DNA of 64,000 nt from contig NC_044282.2 of NCBI RefSeq assembly GCF_004027225.2, positions 51,614,576 through 51,678,575 of the forward strand. Reading direction: 5' to 3'. Within the stretch, counting starts at the first letter, position 1, and every line of letters begins with the position of its first letter. Below are positions 24,845 to 36,719 of this stretch, piece after piece. This DNA is from Strigops habroptila (lineage: Eukaryota > Chordata > Aves > Psittaciformes > Psittacidae). A program made the position numbers and the translations under genes. A model generated the notes under the pieces. That model had not been told where the DNA came from and searched no databases. It saw only the letters and a list, made by a program, of their open reading frames with translations.

Positions 24845-25222
24845 TCAATCATCAGCTGATTTCTCTGCCAGATCAAAATGGTTAATTCCAGGTCTGTAAG
24901 CCGGAGGCTCATACCAGTCTAATCTCAGACTTGATTCGTAAAGGACACTGGGTTCACTAATTAAAAATTCCCTGCATGAAATTCCTTCCTGTGCCATAAG
25001 CAAATGATATTTCTCCAAATTGAGCTTTTCCTCTGAAAGTAGACAAGGCTTGCTAGGTTTCTTGGAGGAGGACAGCCTGTCTGATCTCAGAAAAACTCCA
25101 TCGATGGAGGTGTCTAGCCACATAGCTGGCTTCAGGCTGTATGTTTTATTCGGGAGGATGCTGCTCACTACCTCAGAATACTCAGCCTTTTTAAAGCTGT
25201 GTAATGAGTACTGATTAGCCAT
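24845..25222 (-). CDS. Unrecognised intronless protein, 125 codons
   Basis: The uninterrupted frame starts MANQYSLHSFKKAEYSEVV and ends HFDLAEKSADD with TGA at 24845-24847. I do not recognise the family. Composition is protein-like: no low-complexity tract, about 10% aromatic residues, mixed charge, no signal peptide and no membrane segment. The start context ACAATGG is a strong Kozak match. TATAAAA lies about 50 bp upstream of the ATG, an in-frame stop lies upstream, and AATAAA lies about 290 bp downstream of the stop. No known repeat overlaps it. It could be a small TATA-driven gene (for example testis-expressed), a terminal exon, or an intact retrocopy. Coding status is inferred, not shown. 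Confidence 0.5.
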   Translation of the reverse strand: MANQYSLHSFKKAEYSEVVSSILPNKTYSLKPAMWLDTSIDGVFLRSDRLSSSKKPSKPCLLSEEKLNLEKYHLLMAQEGISCREFLISEPSVLYESSLRLDWYEPPAYRPGINHFDLAEKSADD

Positions 25223-25272
25223 TGTCTGAAGTACATTGAAAGTAGCAGGGACTATGTAAATGTTAGCTTAGT

Positions 25273-25279
25273 TTTTATA
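25273..25279 (-). promoter_or_regulatory. TATA box upstream of the small orphan frame
   Basis: The reverse strand reads gtgTATAAAAac. A start about 30 bp downstream would leave a 5' leader of only some 20-25 nt before the ATG ending at 25222. Spacing and match are good; function is inferred. Confidence 0.45.
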
Positions 25280-25544
25280 CACATTAATAGGGAATCCCCA
25301 CTAGCCCTTTTGAGTCCTTTTTTCCCCCCACCTCTCCTTTAAAAGATGTTCCTTCAAACTAAGAGTTAACTTCACGTTGAATGTACTTGAAAATTCAATT
25401 CCTGGAACATTTTGTTCTTCAAAAGAGAGCACTATCCATCTGTGCTTTCAACTCATCACAGAATGTCAGATATCAGATAAGAGCAAGAGACTGATGAGTG
25501 TGCATCCCAGCCTGACAGGGCAGGTCAATGTCAGAGAAATCTTT

Positions 25545-25612
25545 TTTCCCCTCCTCTCCCTCTCTCCCTTTCCCTCTCCCTCTCCTCTCCTTCTCCTGTC
25601 CTTCTTTCTACA
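25545..25612 (+). repeat. Pyrimidine-rich (CCCTCT)n-like tract
   Basis: A run of CCTCTCCCT-type units of almost pure C/T. Simple repeat. Confidence 0.8.
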
Positions 25613-27129
25613 ACCCATTTTCCAGTATTTACCTTAGAAAATAATTTCTCTGGGGGCTCAGTTGGCTTAAAGCAATATTTAGCTGGAGAATTTAAATTTA
25701 ATTCTTTTCTGACACTATCTCAATTTTATACACTATTTTGTAATAGGGCAGTGTCACAAGCTTTAGGTTGACCGCTGTGGTGGACATCATATGAAGATCT
25801 TGGCAGAGAGGTAATCTCTCCCCTGGCATGGTCTATATTTAAGGAAGAGAGAGATTTGGGGGAGCAGGAGCAGAAGATGGGGTCTCTTTGTGATCATGCA
25901 GGTCAGTAGCAGGGTGGAGGACAGGACATTTGTGACCTGATTTCCTGTCCGCGTAATTATGCTGCCTCTCCAGACAGTGCTTTACTGTTCTCCTGGGTTT
26001 GCAGCAAACTGGACCCTAAGAGAGCAGAATTTTAGCCGGGACCAGCTGCCCTCAAGATTTGCATACCTGCTGTTGTAAGATCTACCTGCTTATTCATGCA
26101 TGCACTGATTTTACACATCCCAATTACCATTAACTAAGCAGGAACTTAGGCAGGGTGCAAACCAGATGTCTGTGTCTAGTCAGTGTCAAGGTGGCAAGCA
26201 TATACAGCTAAATGGGCTGCCAGAGTGAAGACAAGCTAAGAGTTTGATTAGTAATCCCTTTTCCCACTTGTTCTACATTTTACCTTCTCTTTGTTCCACT
26301 TAATAGATTTACAAGCTTGACTTACTGGACCATACATAAGTTTTCCTGGTAGGAGTTTAGGTTTTTTGCTCTCATGTGTTTCGAAACAAAATGAAAATAA
26401 TACAAGAGTTCTCTAAACAGCAGGGGCCTGAAGTATATGACTTTTTGGAACTTTACAACCTTAACTGAGCCACTACGTGTAACTATATACTGTAACTATA
26501 ACTATTGTAACTATTTAATCAATAACCTATGCTTTGGACTTCCTGAAAAGCCTGTTTCAAGTGGATAGTTAAATGTTTCCTGCTTCTAACATTAATTTTA
26601 CCCATGCAACTGAGCAGATAAACAGAAATGTATGATTTATATGGGTAGGGGATGTTAAAAAAGGCTTCATGTTCTACTGTCAGTATCAAGAAGCACCAAA
26701 AAAATGAGAAACAGACTGAAAATCAAATAGATGAAACCTAAAAAAAAAAAAAAAATCCAAAACAAAACTAACAAGAACAAGGAGAGAGAAACGAAAAGAT
26801 AGAGAAAAGAGGAAAAGAAATAATGTTTAGTCATAGATGGGACAAGCTAGAGGTATTAAAAATGAGACGAGGTGGAAAATAAAAGCTGATCTTGAGGCAA
26901 AGAAAGGGAACAGGGTCTTCAGTGATGGAGAATAGACCTCTACACCATGCCCTTGTCACCCAAACACAACTGCCCAAAAATTAATCAGTCAGGAAAAGTA
27001 CTGGTGCCTTCTATCACCGTAAGTACAACAGGAAACCTATAATTTATCATTGAAAGGTCAAAGGCATGTAAGACTGAGAACTTGATGAGTTCACTGTCTC
27101 TCCTTCTTCCACTGTGAACTTCTGCAAAG
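25613..27129. other. Intergenic, no recognised gene
   Basis: AT-rich single-copy-looking sequence with an A-rich tract at about 26740-26830. No coding frame of note. Confidence 0.6.
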
Positions 27130-27520
27130 AGTTTGGTTGCTCTTTTCATTCTCCCATCAGGGAGTTGCAGGCAGTGGTAAGGTCTCTTCTGAGCCTTCTT
27201 GTCTCCAGGCTGGACAGACCCAACTCCCTGAGCTCTCCCCCTAGGCTGTGTTCACCAGCCTCCCAGCCAGCTTGGTGACCCTTCTCCGGACTTGCTCTAG
27301 TCTCTCAATCCACCAAGTTCCCCAAGTCTTCCCGGAAGCCGCCTCCTGTCCACGCACCCTGAGCCTGTGCTGCTGCAGGGTTATCCCACCCAGCACAGGG
27401 GCTTGCATTTGCGTTCCTTACACCTCCCGAGGCTGCCTCCAGATCATTTTATCCAGCCTGTCCAGGTCCCTCTGAATGGCAGCTCTGCTCTCCAACATAT
27501 TAACCACTTCCTGCATTTCA
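27130..27520 (-). mobile_element. CR1 fragment, old and diverged
   Basis: The plus strand shows the reverse complement of CR1 ORF2 end: a TCTCCAGGCTGGACAGACCC block and, further on, CAGCCTGTCCAGGTCCCTCT. No usable frame remains and the 3' tail is missing. Confidence 0.75.
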
Positions 27521-28739
27521 GTATAATCTGAAAAGCTCTGTATGTGCAATGTCACCTATAAAAAAAAAGGGAACCATTTTACTTAAATATATTCATGGGA
27601 CTGTTGTAAACCTCAGTGTAACTTGTTAGGCAAAATTCGTGGAAGCATTCAGAGCAAATGCAAAAGAAAAAAAACCCCCCAAACTTTAAATATACCATTC
27701 CTATTCACCAGTAAACTACAGGACAGGCTTGGGTTTTTGTGGGACTGAATGTGATTAAAATTAAGATTTAGCAACTTGCCAGGAAATTTATGATTGCAAT
27801 TTAAAATCAATGCTCCTCACATGCGGGTTAAGCACATGCTTGTGAAAGGCGGCTTGAACAGGCACACAGCACTTTATTTCAGAATATGAAATATGTAAAA
27901 GCTAAATAAAATTTGTATTCTAACACTTGTATGTTGTCTTTTATCCAGACTATTGATCCATTTTTTAATTATTAAACTGAACCGCAGGCTGTGTCCAGAG
28001 AATAACTTCATTTAGCACCGAGATGAAACATGTTTTCTATTAGCAGGTTGCAGCAATTCTGCACATCAGTGCTAGGACACAGGGGAGGAAGAAATGAACA
28101 GATACTGATGAGAAGGTTCAGTGGATGAAAAGGAACAGCCCAAGCTGAAATGTAATCACAGCAACTGAAAAATACCTCCCTTCAAAACTACCGAGCTTTA
28201 GCTGTGCAGCTTGACTAGAAATAGTCATAACTGAGCTTTTAATGCATTTTCCTGGCTATTGGAATTTCTTGTAAGATTTATGTCGTTTTGGAAAATTCCT
28301 CATGCTGCAAAATGAACCATTTAGAGCACAGAGCACAAAAGTCCATAGTAATAGAGGAAGGCAAGAGTACAAACCCCTAGGTGCTATCTCGGTTCTTTAA
28401 AAAGCCATGTGAAACCACTACCTCACATTGGCAAGGGCAATCATCAAGATGTTCATGGGGTGAGTAAAAGAAACACTTGGAGATAAACGATATTATACTT
28501 TATTATTTATTAAATTCGAATGTATGTTTTTGGGTAGAAAAGGAGGCCTTGCTGATGATCTTGAAATATTTACCAGAAGTAACTCTCCACCTCTCCTGTA
28601 AAAACCTGAAATATATCCACTTCATTACAGCAGACAAAATTTTTTAAACCAAATGTGAAAGCTGATACAGTGAAGCTGCGCTAAGCGATAATGGAGTTCT
28701 CCTACTGCAACAGCTTCTATTATTTTGATAATATCTGTT

Positions 28740-29010
28740 ACTTTTCATTTTCTGAGCAAAATAAACCTTGTTCGGCTCCTCTTCCTCCCCCAGCTTTGCC
28801 CTTTCCTTCTGACTGAAGCAGCCAGTAGACATTAAAGACCAACCACATAGTCAAACCTCCTTTCAACTTCTGTTAACAGGGGTATTAAAAAGACCTTCCT
28901 AAATATCAGCTGAAAACCACTGGGTAATAAACTCCCTACTTAAAAGGTGGCTAGGTGTAAATTCCACACGTAGGCCTTTTCATCTGGGAAGCCAGTTGCT
29001 TGGAGATCAG
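28740..29010 (+). repeat. Diverged dispersed repeat, copy A (pairs with 42100-42390)
   Basis: Shares an extended colinear similarity with 42100-42390 in the same orientation. Matching blocks include AGACATTAA, TTTCAACTT then TGTTAACAGGG, and ACTTAAAAGG. It looks like two old copies of one element, or a duplicated non-coding segment, on either side of MSGN1. Family not recognised. Confidence 0.6.
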
Positions 29011-29564
29011 ATGTTTTAAATGAATTGCGGAGCTGATGTCACTTGTCAGTCGATGGAGACTGCCACTATTTGGAGGATCAAATACTTACATTTGAGGATG
29101 TAAAGCAAACAGATAGGTCCTGATCCTGCCAGGGCAACACCAGAGAAGTGCTTGCCACTGTGCAAAGTAATGGCGAAATCAATGTTACTTACTTGATTGT
29201 CTTTTCTTCATGAGCAGGCTCCTAGTTTGGTGTTTTGGAGTTGCACTCTTGAGAACGTTAAAGGTTTTAAACATTTATGGCAGGAGTTTTTAGAGCACTA
29301 GAACTAGCCTATTTCTGGCCTTACTACAAACGAATAACAACGTATTCTCTTGTGCTAGCCATAGGTTTGTTTGGCCAAAGGCAATAATAACAATTAGACA
29401 TTCAATTTACACATGGTTTTCATGGATTATAGTAAGGGTTGTGGGCTCCTTTTCATAGGGCTGTACTCAGGATCAGTCATGGTTCTCTTACTGCCTTCTT
29501 TCCCTCTTGTAGCTGGGAATTGTAGCTGGCTGTTCATCCATATTCTTTAGCATATAGACCTATG

Positions 29565-29658
29565 TTAAAAAAAAAGAAATTAAAAAAAAAAAAGAAGAAA
29601 AAGAAAAGGGAAAAGAAAAAGAAAAAGAAAACGAAAAAGGAAAAGAAAAACAAAAAGT
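29565..29658 (+). repeat. A-rich (AAAAAG)n simple repeat
   Basis: About 90 bp of A with interspersed G. It explains the lysine-rich and phenylalanine-rich open frames on the two strands here. Confidence 0.9.
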
Positions 29659-29899
29659 ATGTATTTGCTGACAAGCTTGCTGACCTAGAAGTCTTATCTA
29701 TTTCAACTGAGGTTAGGCCCAGATTAAACCATCTTCCACAAGTTAAAAAACAAACTGCAAAGTCTACACATTCAAAAAGAAATGCATCTGTCCAAATTGA
29801 GGGAAAGCCGTAAGAAGGATAGAAGCATCGTCTGGTGGCTGATGTGATTCTGGATAACAAATGTGGTGGATCCTTTCCTTCCTTTATTGCCAACTTGGG

Positions 29900-32130
29900 C
29901 ATAAACTGAGGTGTTCAACACTTCTGAAAAATGGTGTTGAACACCTGCTGCGTCTGCTGAAGTTAGTGAGACATGCAGCTGCTCACCCCACATTTTATGT
30001 ACGGGAGATTGACTCCTTGTCCACACCTCTGCAAAGCCGGATGGTGACAGCCACCTCCTCAGCGAGCAGGCAGAGTAGCAGCTAATACTTGGGAAACATC
30101 TTATTAAACGAGAGGTGAAGCAACTTTAAAAGCTTTTGGGACATAGATATTTTTTTCATGGTACAAACTGCAAGATGAAGCTTTATCATCTAAGTGCTCT
30201 ACAAGGATATTAGTATGGTGCTGCTTCTTGTCAATAAAATAAGACTAGACTTCCATCCTAATTGTAAAGGAGGCTGACTGTTATGGGAGTAGTGTTATTG
30301 AAAGACATTTATCCATTTTTACTCAGTTTCAGCCTCTGCGTTCTTCCCATCCAATATGATTTTTAACTTTTGTTAGAAGTCTCTTTCTCTTACCAAACTC
30401 ACGGCTTGGTGGAAACATACTCTAATATACGTTAAATAAAGTAGATCAGTCTTTAAATAACTTCACACACACACAAAAAAAGTGTTTATCTACCGTACTT
30501 GAGAATGACAGTGATTATCTGGACAAATTACTGTAAATTTAAAACCTGAATTGGACACATATGGAAGCTCTAAAAATTTTCTATTCCATGTGTGTTTGTT
30601 TGTGAACAGAAAAATTTTTGTTCCTCTCATGCTTCTCCTCCCTCTGTAATGAATTCAGAAATATGAGCAGGGAAGTTTTCATTTTAAAAGAGATGAAGAT
30701 TGAGATGTTCGCCTTTATAGTGCAGGATAAATTACTGACAGGAAAATCAAAACTATCAGTCAAGCAGAAAACGCCTCATCAATTGTTAAGTGTCAGTTTG
30801 TATTTCATTTTTGTTAACCTTATATCTCACTAGCCTTCAATGTTCTGACATTACTGCCAGTCAAAAAGGGAATTCCTAAAAATTGTGAGAGGTAGAATGA
30901 AATAAAGATCGCATATGAAATAAAGATTGATTTTCCCCACAGATTTACTTTCTAGGAAGGTGCCAACTGAAATGTTAGACTTTCTTAGCTCTTTAGTGAT
31001 AGACCATCAAATAGTCCTAGCATATAGATAAATAAACCTGGTCTCCAGCCAGTAGCTGTGCCTTGCTCTGTATGGCGCTTTTTAAAGCCCTGTTATAAAA
31101 CAACACTGTGACCTGTTCTACCAGTAATTTCTGCCTGTTATAGTTGTCTCTACTTTGCAAGATAGTTTCCTAAATGAGGATTCTCCACTTGAGAGTAGAA
31201 ATGTAGTGCTGTCCAAAACTGCATACCATGAGACTCTGTTGGCTTACATAGGCTATGTACAGGGATCATGGAGAGACATTATATAGCCTCCTGATTTGGA
31301 CAAAACTGATGCACACTTCATGTGAGTACATTTGGGGAACCTGGGGGCTGTGGGTAGACATGGGTGGCTGGTTTTCAAAACTGAGCCTTTGGCTGCATCT
31401 ATAGTAGTAGAGCAGACAGCACCACAGCCCCTTCTTTGGCTCTGAAGACATATTATGGCACAGCTTGCTTTCATATGGGTAAATCCTTTGCTCACGCCTA
31501 TGCCGTTGGTGGCATCCCCTGAATCACAGTCAGGCAACATCTGGGACATAACTAGGTGGGTCCAAGCTCAAATAGCACCAGGGAATATGATAGTAATAAA
31601 CAAGGATGCACAGATGCAAGGCAGTTTTCAAGTAAGAGCATTAGCCTTATATTATCTCTAAATACAGAAAAGCTTGTAAATTTTTCTTGTCTGTGTAACA
31701 GTTTAGAAGAGCATAAGCTTATAAGATACAGTGATTTTTCATGCAACCAGAGCAGTTGTCCACATACTCTAATATTCTGCTCTGGTTACACTAAACATTT
31801 ACACATCAGATTTAAGAAAAGATAGAGCTATTGCTATAATTTGCATTCCTCTTCCCTATTCGATCTCATTAGAATCCCCATGTATAAGAATACAAAAATG
31901 AAATCAGCCTTCACCCATCCTCTACAGCAATAGCATCTTGGACATGCACAAAATCTTTTCCCCCTTGGTGTGTGAGCAACACTTTCTACACTTTACCTAT
32001 AAAATGGGAATATACATTAGCAGGCAACGTGCATTGTTTATAGTCAGCAAACAAGCGACTTGTTGAGATTTTTGTTTCTAAGTTTGACTGCATATAATTA
32101 ACGTATGATTCCATAATCAAAACTGCTGAA
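29900..32130. other. Intergenic, no recognised gene
   Basis: AT-rich, several short open frames without coding character and no repeat I can place. Confidence 0.55.
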
Positions 32131-32137
32131 CAGAACA

Positions 32138-32204
32138 GTTTATATATATATATGTTCAATGTGTGTGATTTTTAATATATTTATATATACACACACATAC
32201 ACAT
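32138..32204 (+). repeat. TA/CA microsatellite cluster
   Basis: Alternating TATATATATATATG, then TATATATACACACACATACACAT. Simple sequence. Confidence 0.85.
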
Positions 32205-32707
32205 ATTTGCAAGCTCCTTTTTCTTGGCACACCCTAACAGAAGTTCCTTCTCTTCCACCTGCCACTCCTGATTTTTATATTTGTAGACTTTTAATTGTTG
32301 TGTTTACCAAACCCAAAAAGACATAAAATTAAAGCAGGGACATGTCAAATGGGAAAGGCACCACAGACACAAATATGGGGAGGAAAAGGGAAAAAGAGTG
32401 GGAAAGAGATTTTAACCAGGACAAAAACAAATCCCCTGTTTATGCCAAATTAAACCTTGTGTCTAACTTCTGGCCTTGTGACCATTGTCTTGTTGCTCAA
32501 TGAACCACGTCAATTCACTGAAATCACAGAAAATACCTCTCATTCATCTTGTGTTAATTTTAATTTGTAGCAGGCTTTTGTGATTCCTATGACTGTTTCA
32601 GCTCATTTTCCTTAAAGAAGGAGTAAAGCAGAGCTCAGAATATGGCAAGGTAACCATAAAACCCCAATGCAATCCTGACTGTGGAGAGCTGTGCCCTAAG
32701 TTTCTGC

Positions 32708-32800
32708 ACAGAATCATAGAATTAACTAGGTTGGAAGAGACCTTTAAGATCGTCAAATTCAACCTTTATCCCAGAAGTGCCAACAGGGGCTAGATGTCAT
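32708..32800 (-). mobile_element. CR1 3'-end stub
   Basis: The plus strand reads AGAATCATAGAATT, then GGTTGGAAGAGACCTTTAAG, the reverse complement of a CR1 3' terminus. About 70-90 bp, diverged. Confidence 0.75.
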
Positions 32801-34328
32801 CATAGTCAAACTGTCTCAGAATAGGTTGAAGTGCAAAAATCCTTCACTCTTTGATTCTGCCTTATATCATTAAGTCTCCCAGAAGCTGCTTCCCAGCATT
32901 TTGATTCCAAACTCAACAAAACTCACAAAAACCTTCATAATGATTATGCTGAGTATTGGATTGCTGTGTTGTTTTTCTCTGTGGCTGAGGTGAGAAATTC
33001 ACAGTCAGAAAGAAATGTATTCTAGGATGGCACACAGCTGAAACATTCCCCCCACTTTTCAGAGTGGATTATGGTACACACAGAGATTGTTACACAGAAG
33101 GAATCTCTAAACTAAATCCTACTTTTCTTTTTCCCTCAGGTTGTCATTCTATTCCCCTTCCTTTCATTATATATTATATTTTGCTTTCATTATGGGCAGA
33201 TGCAAAGTCACAGCTGGCAGCCGAGCTGCTCAGTAGAGCTGCAGAGCTCCGTAGTTTTGGACAGTTTTCCTGGCTCTCTTACTGATTTGCTCTGTGATTT
33301 TGAGCAAGTTACTCCTTGCCTCTGCTTATCCATTTCCCCAGAGTAATAGCAGTCATTTATCAGCACTGTAAGCTGTTCTGAAGCCCAGATACGAAAAGTG
33401 CTCATTATTAATGCTATTAATTTATAGGATATATGTTTTCACTGAACTGTCTAATATATAACTTCACTGCTGAGTTGAGTAAGGGCTGGAAAAAGGTTTT
33501 TTTGGCAGAAGAATGGATTCCTAGAGCTAGAAAACTTTACAGAAGTAGCTTCTAGTCTTCTCTTACACATATGCAATGTGTATATTCCTTTGGATTACAT
33601 TTCTATGTAAAATATTTATCTAGGCCCAAAGTTGATACACTGTGTATTTTATTTAATAGACTTTTTTGTAAAATTACATTTTCTTATTTCTTTTTTTAAA
33701 TGGGACTTTGACTTTGTTTACAATTACAGGTTTCTTTTTTGACTTCCCAGTCATGATTTAAAATAGCAAATGACTCTACAAACTGCAGGGAAATGCATTG
33801 CTATTCTTTTCTCCTTTCTGCTGCTGAAAACCAAAGTGATCCAGAGAGAAGCTGCAATCTCATGAGAAGAGAACTCCACAGAGCCATAACACAGACAAAT
33901 CCAAACAAATCATCTTTCTTTGACTTTCATGATTAAGTCGCAGATAATGAGAGACTACTTCAGCAGCAGGCAGCACAAATCAAATAATCCCTGCTGTAGT
34001 GCCATCACATTCAGTTACACAGAAATCAGGGGTCAATGGCTTAAATTCAGAGTTTGTGTTAGCAACCATTAAATTCTAAGAAGTCTGTAAATTGTTTTGT
34101 AAAATGGTTAATTTTCTTTTTCCTGTCTCACCACTTATCCCCCCAGCGCAATATTAAATGTAGATGTGCAGCCTTAATTGGTTTAGTTGCAAAAAGATTA
34201 TCTTTTTTTCCTCCTTTCTTGCTGTTGCCTGTTAGTTTAAAGGCTTTTTAGCTGAAGGTTGATAATTATCACTGAGAAGAAACTAGCACATCAGGAGTTC
34301 ATTTTCCACCTTAGCACTTGTGGTGCTC

Positions 34329-34335
34329 CTTTGAA
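34329..34335 (+). promoter_or_regulatory. TCF/LEF-like site upstream of MSGN1
   Basis: CTTTGAA matches the CTTTGWW consensus, about 135 bp upstream of the MSGN1 ATG; another (CTTTGTT) lies at 33712-33718. Mouse Msgn1 is known to be driven by Wnt/TCF and Tbx6. Single 7-bp matches are weak evidence. Confidence 0.25.
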
Positions 34336-34384
34336 CTCCTCTCGCCAAACCCATGTTCCCACTGTGTCACTTTCCTCCCTTCAT

Positions 34385-34394
34385 CATAAAAAGG
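34385..34394 (+). promoter_or_regulatory. TATA-like box of MSGN1
   Basis: CATAAAAAGG about 75-80 bp before the ATG. A start about 30 bp downstream would give a leader of about 50 nt and exclude the upstream in-frame ATG at 34259 from the main transcript. Inferred from position. Confidence 0.45.
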
Positions 34395-34465
34395 TCTCAG
34401 CAGCCGGCGGCTTCAGCCTTTGCTGGCAGGCAGAGGGCATTGCTTCTCCTGAGCGCTCCTCCAGC

Positions 34466-34981
34466 ATGGACAAATTGCATGAGACGTTGATAAACATGGA
34501 AGACGCTTTGGGTTCGGAACACTCTGTCTGCTTATCATCCTGGGACTGGAAAAGCACCACTGGGTCTTTTGAGCTGCACCCCATCTCATCTCCGCACAGC
34601 TTATCCCCAACACCCTCTTTTGAATCCTACTCCTCGTCCCCTTGCACGACAGCAGTGGAGACCCCCTACAGCAGCAGCAGTGGCAGCCTGGTGGGCTACA
34701 GCCTGGTGGACTTCCCCGCTGCCTACCTGCCCAGCCCCGGGCAGGCTCGGCTGCCCAAGGGCACCAAGGTGCGGATGTCCGCCCAGCGCAGGAGGAAGGC
34801 CAGTGAGAGGGAGAAGCTGCGGATGAGGACCCTGGCCGATGCGCTCCACACACTGCGCAACTACCTGCCCCCCGTCTACAGCCAGAGGGGACAGCCCCTC
34901 ACCAAGATACAAACCCTGAAATACACCATCAAGTACATCAGTGAACTGACGGAGCTCCTCAACAGCGCCAAGCGGATGTAG
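34466..34981 (+). CDS. MSGN1: Mesogenin 1, bHLH transcription factor
   Basis: A bHLH activator that commits presomitic mesoderm under Wnt and Tbx6 control; it acts in the nucleus as a dimer on E-boxes. Single exon, 171 codons. The start [17 protein letters not shown] parallels other vertebrate mesogenins. A Ser/Pro-rich middle contains [15 protein letters not shown], which is conserved in human. The bHLH spans residues 107-166: basic region [20 protein letters not shown], loop with [13 protein letters not shown], and helix 2 [19 protein letters not shown], practically identical to the mammalian domain. I chose the ATG at 34466 although the frame is open for 69 more codons upstream (to 34259), because the homologous N-terminus begins here and a TATA-like box lies between. 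The protein is shorter than human MSGN1 (193 aa) in the middle region. Codon third positions are GC-rich. Confidence 0.97.
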   Translation: MDKLHETLINMEDALGSEHSVCLSSWDWKSTTGSFELHPISSPHSLSPTPSFESYSSSPCTTAVETPYSSSSGSLVGYSLVDFPAAYLPSPGQARLPKGTKVRMSAQRRRKASEREKLRMRTLADALHTLRNYLPPVYSQRGQPLTKIQTLKYTIKYISELTELLNSAKRM

Positions 34982-35247
34982 ACCCCATCTGGAGCACCAG
35001 CCCCGGCATGCTCAGGGTCTTTATGAACAAGAAACCAGCAAAATTTCTTCCTTGCCAGATTATGGGGTGTGAGAGGAGGACAGAACGAGGGAGGGAGAGC
35101 GAGGGCCGCTGCTGTACATATGATGCGATGATGGAAGGTGATATAGGATTGCCTAAAAACCCGAGCTGCAGCTTGCTGAGACGGAAGACTTGTTTTTTGC
35201 TTTTTTATGTCTTTATTTTTTTATTAATGATAAGCTTCTGAGAAACA

Positions 35248-35253
35248 TTAAAC
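35248..35253 (+). terminator. Candidate MSGN1 poly(A) signal (ATTAAA)
   Basis: A variant hexamer about 270 nt after the MSGN1 stop. Canonical AATAAA hexamers further on (about 35559 and 35867) are alternatives. Confidence 0.35.
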
Positions 35254-35259
35254 TTAGTC

Positions 35260-36719
35260 TGATACAAAAGTGAAAAAAGAAAAGTCAACTGATCTTCCTA
35301 GGATTAACCTATCGCTATTGCAATGGATTTTCTGTTTAGTAAGGACAATAGTAAATCCATAGGTTTTAAACTGAATTTTAACAAATGAAAGGACAACGCT
35401 ATATGGATACTATGTGTATTGATTTGTACGCACTTTAATACTAGGATGAGGAAGAACATGTATGGTTACTTCAAGTATTGTCTATTTATCCATGTTTCCA
35501 CTGTACCTAAGAAATCAAGAAACTAAGTAATAGTGAGAATATCTTTGCTCACAAACAAATAAATACCAGTGTCATAGTCTGTATCTTGTATTATATATCT
35601 GATTAATAGATAAGTAAAATCTAACAATTACTGCTAAATAATGAAAATGAAATATAAGCAAACTGTCATTTTGTATAGATAAATTGCTGTCATAATCCTA
35701 TCTTCTTTATTAATATATACAGAAACATATGATATTTCTGTATTTAATGTATAAAACCTCCTTACCTCAATGCCTGATGAATAATGGAAGACATTTTTAC
35801 ATCAAATTGCTAGAACAAATAAGATTAGGCTGAATTATCTTCCTGCTCTTCCTTCTCTCTGACATGAAATAAATTGATTCAGGTATCAGAAAGATGCGAA
35901 TACTTACCCTCAAGGTGTACTGAAACCTAGGAGGGCTCCAGTAACCATAACGTCTCCTTATTAAAAGCTGTCAGGTCAGCTGTGTCTTACAGCTAGTAAC
36001 AGTCCCATAAAGCACACACCAAAACCAAACTAATGAGGACGTAGTCTTAATCCTTAATTACTTTCATCTGACAGATATCACAGAGGTCTCACCACACCAC
36101 CAAAAAATATGGGTTGTTTTGCAAATCCCATTGCAGACTGATTCATCAGATTTGGCCGTGCTTAGGCCAGGAATGCACAGAGAGGAGCAAATCCCAGGGC
36201 TGAGTTGTGTGGAGCTAATTAAGACAGATTAACCTTTTCTCTATGGGGAGATGTAAGGCACAGCGAGAGCAGCTGCCAGGAGGTAACAGGCTTGTCTTAC
36301 TCGGATGGACGGATCACATGTCTCTGTGGGGCAGATAGCTTAGGTTTTAGGTTTGTGGATACACCCTGTAGCAAAGCACTGTAAAGCTAAAACTTTATGG
36401 CATCCTTCTCTTTTTCTCTTTCCCTATTTCTGTTTGTTGGGAAGGAAATACAATTGTCTTTGACCATTTTTTAGTCCAAGGCTCAGCCTAAGCTGACTCT
36501 GTGCTCTTCTCACATGGTACACGCATATTGCAGCAAACAGTGTCTCAAATCAGTGTCTCAAAAACCAGCTACATTCAAATTTATGCAGGTAGCACTGTCC
36601 CTTAAGATGTAACCACATTTAAGCATATCCCATATGCTTCTGTTTTGTTTTAACCCATGTTAGATTTCTCACAAGCCTTAGGATTTCAGCACGAATATAA
36701 GGAGAATATTTTTTCAAGC
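35260..36719. other. MSGN1 downstream and intergenic sequence
   Basis: AT-rich. May include a longer MSGN1 3' UTR. No coding frame or repeat recognised. Confidence 0.55.

Noticed and set aside
29534-29902. Lysine-rich and phenylalanine-rich frames on opposite strands
   Set aside because: Both are translations of the A-rich simple repeat.
31253-31549. 98-codon reverse-strand frame
   Set aside because: No start context, promoter or family resemblance; likely chance.
34413-34912. Long antisense frames opposite MSGN1
   Set aside because: Mirror frames of GC-rich coding sequence; no protein-like features.
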